Under the pieces are notes generated by a model. That model saw only the letters and a program-made list of their open reading frames with translations. It was not told where the DNA came from and searched no databases. Shown piece by piece: positions 5,764 through 9,873 of a stretch of 9,873 bases of DNA. The position numbers were made by a program, and so were the translations under genes. The stretch's first letter is position 1; the number at the start of each line of letters is the position of its first letter. The DNA is from Acidobacteriaceae bacterium (GTDB lineage: Bacteria; Acidobacteriota; Terriglobia; Terriglobales; Acidobacteriaceae). Where the stretch lies: the NCBI GenBank assembly GCA_003133425.1, contig PKXI01000436.1:1-9873 (forward strand). The letters run 5' to 3'.

Positions 5764-7475
5764 CCGCGCTTCTTCGAATTCGGTTTGGCGCTCTGTCTGG
5801 ACGGGGCAGTAAAGCCATACCGCTTGCTGTTTCCAGCTTTGGCGCCTGCCGAGAGGGCAGGCTTGCGGCTGCTCCGTGCAGAGCGAGCATCGGGACGCGC
5901 ATCTTTCCGCTTGGCGCTCCCGTTGCGCAGGAGGCTGCCGCCGCGCGCGGTCCCGCTGGACTTGCCTGCCGTCTTGCTGTCGTGGCCGTTTCCATTGCGC
6001 TGGCTAACCGCCGAGGTGGATGGCTTGGATTTCCGCACACCTGGCGTAACCTTGGCCGAATGGTTGCGGGCGCTGCCGTTTCCATTGGTTTGAGCTCCGT
6101 TGGAGTGGGTTCCGTTGCCCCTTACACCATTGCTTCTAACTCCGGTGCTTCCTCCGGAAACCGAATGTGCGCCGTTGCTCTTGCCGTTGGTGTTCTTGGC
6201 GCCGTTCGGAGTCCAGCGTGCGCTGGAGGAAGGGCGAGACCCGTTGCCGTTCCGCGCTGCTCCCGGCCGCGCTGAAGAACTGCGGGTGTCCGGGCCTGAA
6301 CGGCGTGCCGTGCGGCTGCTTGAAGAGCTTTGCGCAGGTTTGCGGTCGCGGGAGTGAGCGGCGGGGCGGCTGAAGTGAGGCCGTACAGCGGAGGGCTTTC
6401 CAGGCGCTGCCGGCTTGTGTACGGCAGGAATCCGGGGTGTGTGGCTTTCCGGTGCCTTCAGAGGCACGGCCGGGCTCTGTACAGAAGCCTGAGCCGAAAC
6501 CTGAATAGGGGCTTCGGTGGCTGCGACCGGTGCGTGCAGAACATGATCGTACAGCTCTTCTTCGTGATCGCGGGAGTGCAGAAAGTAGGCCGAGGCAGGC
6601 ATCGAGGAACTGGCATACGCCGTGGGTGCGACGGCAAACTCGGGCAGGGTTCCAGCGACGTAGAAGTGCGGCGCATGTCCCAGCGAAATTGTATGGACCT
6701 GGCGTGTAGCCACCAGGCCGCGTAGCACTTCGCGGACCTTGCTGCGCGCGGTCAGGGGGGCCAGGAACATCTCCACCTCTTCCATGCTGGCTGCAATGAC
6801 TGCCTGCAAATAGATTGAGGCCAGCACAGAGATGGCGGTCACCTGAGAGGTGGATGCGCCTTCGGCAATGGCCTTCTGGAAACGGGTTCGCAGAAGTTGC
6901 CATTTGGCAGTTTCGTCGGGGGCGGAGACAACCGGAATAATGCGAAGCTGCTGCCAGAGCTCAGTAATAGCGCGCAGAACTGCCCCTTCAGTGACTTCCC
7001 GTCCCAGCGTATGCTTCAGCGACGGGATGGTGGTGTCACCTGCCTCGAGGAGCTTGTAGGCTTGCACAGCCAGTTCCGAAACCTGGCGTGATCCGGTCAG
7101 TTGCGGGCTACGGCGCCAGTCGCGATCGCCCCGCAGCGCGTACACGTAGGGCAGAACCCAGGCGGCTACAACAAAATCCGGGTGTTCGCCGGGTTGCCCC
7201 AGCAGATTCAAACGTACTGCCACGCCGTCAACCTCAAGGCGTACCAGTAATTCCTCGGCAAGCGAAATGTGTTTAGGGTCGGGGGTCGCATTCCGGTGAC
7301 CCGCTACGGCCTCAACAAAAGAGGGCGCGATGGAAGAGGAAAACTGCCTCTTGGGCAGGAAAAGACACAAACCGGTCTCCTCAATCCACACGCGGGCATC
7401 CTCCAATGTGAGTGTCCCGTGTCCGTTCAGGCGCATCCTTTCGGCGCGCGAAGCTTCCAATTGCTCTGCTGTCAA
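5760..7475 (-). CDS. AlkZ/YcaQ-like winged-helix protein with a long basic Asn-Gly/Ser-rich tail
   Basis: The 571-residue product has two halves. Residues 20-285 look globular: LTLEDARVWIEETGLCLFLPKR then PSFVEAVAG, FVVAAWVLPYVYALRGDRDW (101-120), helices 130-180 ending in RIIPVV, and a winged-helix-like TARSKVREVLRGLVATRQV (242-260) followed by HFYVAGTLPEF. This resembles AlkZ-related/YcaQ-type winged-helix proteins, some of which are DNA glycosylases for crosslinks. I see no QxD-type catalytic motif, so activity is uncertain. Residues ~320-571 are low-complexity, rich in Ser, Asn-Gly, Ala, Arg and Lys with very few acidic residues, so probably disordered and nucleic-acid binding. NG dipeptides cluster at 409-525. 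The start is TTG at 7473-7475 with GAGG 7 nt upstream; a stop lies three codons further 5'. A downstream ATG (Met14) is the alternative. Its stop overlaps the cmk start, and mutL lies 210 nt upstream. Confidence 0.7.
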   Translation of the reverse strand: MTAEQLEASRAERMRLNGHGTLTLEDARVWIEETGLCLFLPKRQFSSSIAPSFVEAVAGHRNATPDPKHISLAEELLVRLEVDGVAVRLNLLGQPGEHPDFVVAAWVLPYVYALRGDRDWRRSPQLTGSRQVSELAVQAYKLLEAGDTTIPSLKHTLGREVTEGAVLRAITELWQQLRIIPVVSAPDETAKWQLLRTRFQKAIAEGASTSQVTAISVLASIYLQAVIAASMEEVEMFLAPLTARSKVREVLRGLVATRQVHTISLGHAPHFYVAGTLPEFAVAPTAYASSSMPASAYFLHSRDHEEELYDHVLHAPVAATEAPIQVSAQASVQSPAVPLKAPESHTPRIPAVHKPAAPGKPSAVRPHFSRPAAHSRDRKPAQSSSSSRTARRSGPDTRSSSARPGAARNGNGSRPSSSARWTPNGAKNTNGKSNGAHSVSGGSTGVRSNGVRGNGTHSNGAQTNGNGSARNHSAKVTPGVRKSKPSTSAVSQRNGNGHDSKTAGKSSGTARGGSLLRNGSAKRKDARPDARSARSSRKPALSAGAKAGNSKRYGFTAPSRQSAKPNSKKRG

Positions 7476-7523
7476 AGAAAAACCTCACTTCCAGGCTGGC
7501 GATCAGGCATTTTTCATGAATAC

Positions 7524-7539
7524 CGCAGGGTCACCTGCG
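7524..7539. other. Perfect 6-bp hairpin in the mutL to AlkZ-like spacer
   Basis: CGCAGG and CCTGCG flank a 4-nt loop. It sits 49 nt upstream of the TTG start of the AlkZ-like gene, so it would lie in its leader if transcription comes from upstream. No T-run follows on the minus strand. The remaining 7476-7685 spacer contains another GC-rich inverted pair (GCTCC/GGAGC near 7639-7650) and no recognisable promoter or small gene. Confidence 0.35.
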
Positions 7540-7685
7540 TTCTTGTATGGTCTTGGCTTCCAGAAGGTTACGTCGATTTGGCTCTTCGGCCTTTAGCCTG
7601 GCTGGCTCATGAAAACGCTGTGTGCCGGGCTCCTTGCGCTCCTGGGAGCGGCCGGAGTCACCTACCCATCCATTCTAAATGCGAA

Positions 7686-9761
7686 TTAGATTCGATGGAA
7701 GGCCCGAAGTATCTCCTTCCAGGAATAGAGCAAAGCTATTGGACGTCCATGCGGGCAACTTGTTGGGTGCTCAGTCTTTGCAAGTTCCAACAGTAACCAC
7801 TCCATGCGAACCGGGTCTAGTGCGGTATTGACCTTGATGGCGGAATGGCAGGCGATGGAGGCGGCAATCCGTGTGCGGAGCGCCGTAAGATTCTCATTCT
7901 GCGTGCTTTCCCCGCAATCATCCAGCCCGCCCGCTGATTGCTCTATCACTTCCGCCAGCATCCGCTCCAGGACCGCTCCGTCCAGCCCCACCGGGGCAGT
8001 TTTTACCGCAAGTGTTTGAGGGCCAAAGGGTTCCACCTCAAACCCGTTGCTCTCCAGCTCCTCGGCGATACCGGCAAAAACCACCATCTGCTCGGGCTTG
8101 AGTTCCACCAGCAGAGGCATGAGTAACCTTTGGCGCTGCACTTTTTCAACTTGGCGGTCGCGCAAAATTTTTTCAAAAAGAACTCGCTCGTGAGCTACAT
8201 GCTGGTCGATAATCCACAGTCCGTCGTCGCCGGCGGCCAGAATGAACGACTCCCGCAACTGTGCCAGGGGCTTTAGCGAGGCCAAATGGTTCAGGTTGGC
8301 TGCCGCCTGCTCGGCCTCCACCAGCGCTGTCTCCGCCCCCGCATCGTGGCCATTCGCCGATAAACCGGGTCCAGGGCCGCAACCCTCCGCTCCGGAGCCC
8401 ACCCCCGGCTTGAACAGAGCCTCGGCCGCCTCGCCCCAGGCCTTCTGGTCGAAGCGGTCTGAGCCAAAGCTGCCTGGGCCGAAGGGCAAGCTGCCGGGAA
8501 CCTGCGAAGGCTGCCGCGGAGTCAATTGGAACGGCTCGGCGTCCGTCTGGGCAGTCTGGAATGCGCCCGGTTCAGAGTCCGGTTGCCGTTGAACAGTCGC
8601 GGAGTCTGGCGACCCCGGCAGAGGCGAAATAGCAGTTGGCATCAGCGATGGGCTCGCCGTGGGCTGCGAGTCGATTGCCGCCAGAAACCCTGCAGCCGGG
8701 CGCGCCTTGATGAGCGCCGTCCTCAGGCTGTCGCGAACAAAATCGTGGATATGGCTCTGCTGCCTGAAACGCACCTCTGTTTTTGCTGGGTGTACGTTGA
8801 CGTCCACTTCTTCGGGGGGCATTTCGAGGAAGAGGAGGACGACTGGGAAGCTGGTTGGGGGGATCACGTTGCGGTAGGCCTCAGTGATGGCATGTATCAG
8901 GAGCCGGTCGCGGATGAGGCGTTTGTTTACGAAGATGTAGATGGAGTTGCGGTTGAGCTTTTGCAGCTCCGGCTTTGAGAAGAAGCCTGTCAGGCGCAGT
9001 ACGCCGGGGTCGCGCTTCGGTTCGTCCGGATCTCTCTTCCAGGGCGGGGGCTCGGGCAGGCCAGCGCGTTCCAGAGGCGTCTCCGCGGCCATGGGCAGCA
9101 ACTGGCCCAGCGTCTCTTTTCCAAATATCTGGTAAATGCGCTCAGCGGTGCGAGTGACGGGGGGCGCGGACACAATCGTGTTCGTCGCGGAAAGCAACTC
9201 GAAGTGCCTCTCGGGATGGACAAGCGCATAGTGCGTAACGAGCGCCGTCACATGGGCTAGCTCAGTAGATTCAGCGCGGAGAAATTTGCGCCGGGCCGGA
9301 GTGTTGAAGAACAGATCGGCAACGGCAATGGTGGTCCCGCGCGGCAGGGCCGCATCATCCACATGCAGGATCCTGCCGCCCGCAATTTCGATCTTTGTCC
9401 CAGCGGCCTCATCGCCTGTCGCGGTTTCCAACGTCACGCGGGCCACGGAAGCAATCGACGGCAGCGCCTCTCCGCGAAAGCCAAGGGTGGCAATCGAGAG
9501 CAGATCGTCGGCGGTGCGCAGCTTGGAAGTGGCGTGGCGTTCGAAGGCGAGCAGCGCGTCATCGCGATTCATTCCGTGGCCGTCGTCGGCAACGCGAATC
9601 AGCTTCCGTCCGCCCGCCTCAACCTCGATTCGAATGCGGCTGGCGCCAGCGTCGAGGGCGTTCTCCAGCAACTCCTTCACCACCGAGGCCGGCCGGTCCA
9701 CAACCTCGCCCGCGGCGATCTGGTTTGCAACCTGGTCGGGAAGTATGCGGATGCGGCCCAT
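7686..9761 (-). CDS. mutL: DNA mismatch repair protein MutL (endonuclease type)
   Basis: MutL couples mismatch recognition by MutS to strand incision and removal. The 691-residue protein has the GHKL ATPase domain (1 to ~335): NQIAAGEVVDRPASVVKE with catalytic Glu30 and Mg-binding Asn34, DDGHGM (59-64), the GFRGEAL lid (94-100), and HPAKTEVRF with Lys327. A Pro/Gly/Ser-rich linker covers roughly 355-490. The C-terminal dimerisation domain carries the metal-dependent nuclease motifs: DQHVAHERVLFE (519-530, the DQHA(x)2E(x)4E motif with Val for Ala), ACHSAIKV (637-644) and CPHGRP (669-674). It should therefore nick DNA itself, as in methyl-independent repair, unlike the E. coli protein. Length is typical. 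ATG at 9761 matches the family N-terminus (RIRILPDQVANQIAAGEV), but I see no clear ribosome binding site before it. No mutS is in the window. Confidence 0.98.
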   Translation of the reverse strand: MGRIRILPDQVANQIAAGEVVDRPASVVKELLENALDAGASRIRIEVEAGGRKLIRVADDGHGMNRDDALLAFERHATSKLRTADDLLSIATLGFRGEALPSIASVARVTLETATGDEAAGTKIEIAGGRILHVDDAALPRGTTIAVADLFFNTPARRKFLRAESTELAHVTALVTHYALVHPERHFELLSATNTIVSAPPVTRTAERIYQIFGKETLGQLLPMAAETPLERAGLPEPPPWKRDPDEPKRDPGVLRLTGFFSKPELQKLNRNSIYIFVNKRLIRDRLLIHAITEAYRNVIPPTSFPVVLLFLEMPPEEVDVNVHPAKTEVRFRQQSHIHDFVRDSLRTALIKARPAAGFLAAIDSQPTASPSLMPTAISPLPGSPDSATVQRQPDSEPGAFQTAQTDAEPFQLTPRQPSQVPGSLPFGPGSFGSDRFDQKAWGEAAEALFKPGVGSGAEGCGPGPGLSANGHDAGAETALVEAEQAAANLNHLASLKPLAQLRESFILAAGDDGLWIIDQHVAHERVLFEKILRDRQVEKVQRQRLLMPLLVELKPEQMVVFAGIAEELESNGFEVEPFGPQTLAVKTAPVGLDGAVLERMLAEVIEQSAGGLDDCGESTQNENLTALRTRIAASIACHSAIKVNTALDPVRMEWLLLELAKTEHPTSCPHGRPIALLYSWKEILRAFHRI

Positions 9762-9789
9762 AAGGATTCAGGTTAAACCAGACAGACAG

Positions 9790-9817
9790 TGGGCAGTGAA
9801 CAGCGGACAGTGAACAG
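9790..9817. repeat. Two tandem 14-nt repeats upstream of mutL
   Basis: Read on the minus strand, CTGTTCACTGTCCG (9804-9817) is followed directly by CTGTTCACTGCCCA (9790-9803), 12 of 14 identical, and then by a degenerate CTGTCTGTCTGG. The 14-nt period lies 29-56 nt before the mutL start, within its leader or promoter. Similar short intergenic repeats are, from memory, frequent in acidobacterial genomes; that link is inference. Confidence 0.6.
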
Positions 9818-9834
9818 AGAATGACAAAACACCT

Positions 9835-9870
9835 GCTTTGTAACAGGGCACGACTTCAAAGCCTGCCCTG
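9835..9870. repeat. Interleaved inverted repeats, probable truncated REP-like intergenic element
   Basis: GCTTTG (9835-9840) pairs with CAAAGC (9857-9862), and CAGGGCA (9844-9850) pairs with TGCCCTG (9864-9870). The pairs are interleaved, the topology of an H-type pseudoknot, or two alternative hairpins. The final CCTGCCCTGAGC resembles the start of a widespread intergenic repeat that continues GAAGTCGAA, but the window ends there, so identity cannot be confirmed. Confidence 0.45.
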
Positions 9871-9873
9871 AGC

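Noticed and set aside
5311..6093. Plus-strand open frame of 260 codons opposite cmk and the basic tail
   Set aside because: It spans two real minus-strand genes, has no ribosome binding site of note and no recognisable motif.
6136..6903. Minus-strand open frame of 255 codons in another frame of the AlkZ-like gene
   Set aside because: It is open because the Ser/Arg/Gly-rich coding region lacks stops in several frames; its composition is Arg/Ser/Pro-biased with no domain.
7615..7665. mutL terminator in the GC-rich spacer
   Set aside because: GCTCC/GGAGC pairs exist, but the loop is too tight or the stem broken, and no T-run follows directly.

Overview
The window is a GC-rich bacterial chromosomal segment in which every convincing gene lies on the minus strand, so the biological order runs from high to low coordinates: mutL, a winged-helix protein with a long basic tail, cmk, two small zinc-ribbon genes, pyrR, pyrB, pyrC, and a mazE/mazF-type toxin-antitoxin pair. 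The gene set, the PyrR-led pyrBC cluster, an endonuclease-type MutL and the style of short intergenic repeats suggest an acidobacterium (Acidobacteriaceae-like). That assignment is inference from gene style and remembered repeat types, not from any marker gene.

Region 9762-9873 (upstream of mutL) holds two tandem 14-nt repeats and a pair of interleaved inverted repeats cut by the window edge. mutL (7686-9761) encodes a 691-residue mismatch-repair ATPase with its nuclease motifs. A 210-nt gap follows, then a 571-residue protein (5760-7475). Its folded N-terminal half looks like an AlkZ/YcaQ-type winged-helix protein, and its C-terminal ~250 residues are disordered, basic and rich in Asn-Gly and Ser. 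Its stop codon overlaps the start of cmk (5023-5763, CMP kinase) by 4 nt. Two zinc-ribbon genes of unknown function follow: a 72-residue protein (4628-4846) and a ~225-residue membrane protein (3792-4469).

The pyrimidine cluster consists of pyrR (3044-3616), pyrB (1951-2976) and pyrC (650-1954). pyrB and pyrC overlap by 4 nt and encode consecutive steps: carbamoyl phosphate + aspartate to carbamoyl-aspartate, then to dihydroorotate. CMP kinase upstream also belongs to pyrimidine nucleotide metabolism. The 67-nt pyrR-pyrB spacer can fold into two mutually exclusive hairpins, one of which buries the likely pyrB ribosome binding site. This is a plausible PyrR-responsive translational switch.

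Downstream of pyrC is a MazE-like antitoxin gene (318-575) preceded by a perfect 40-bp palindrome that contains its Shine-Dalgarno sequence. The MazF-like toxin gene overlaps it by 4 nt but is interrupted by an amber codon at codon 74. Homologous sequence continues in frame beyond the stop to the window edge, so the toxin looks inactivated by one C-to-T change while the antitoxin is intact.

No tRNA, rRNA, CRISPR array or insertion sequence was seen. No gene-free stretch exceeds 300 bases. The most interesting items are the palindrome with the broken toxin, the pyrR-pyrB RNA switch candidate, and the AlkZ-like protein with its Asn-Gly-rich tail next to mutL.
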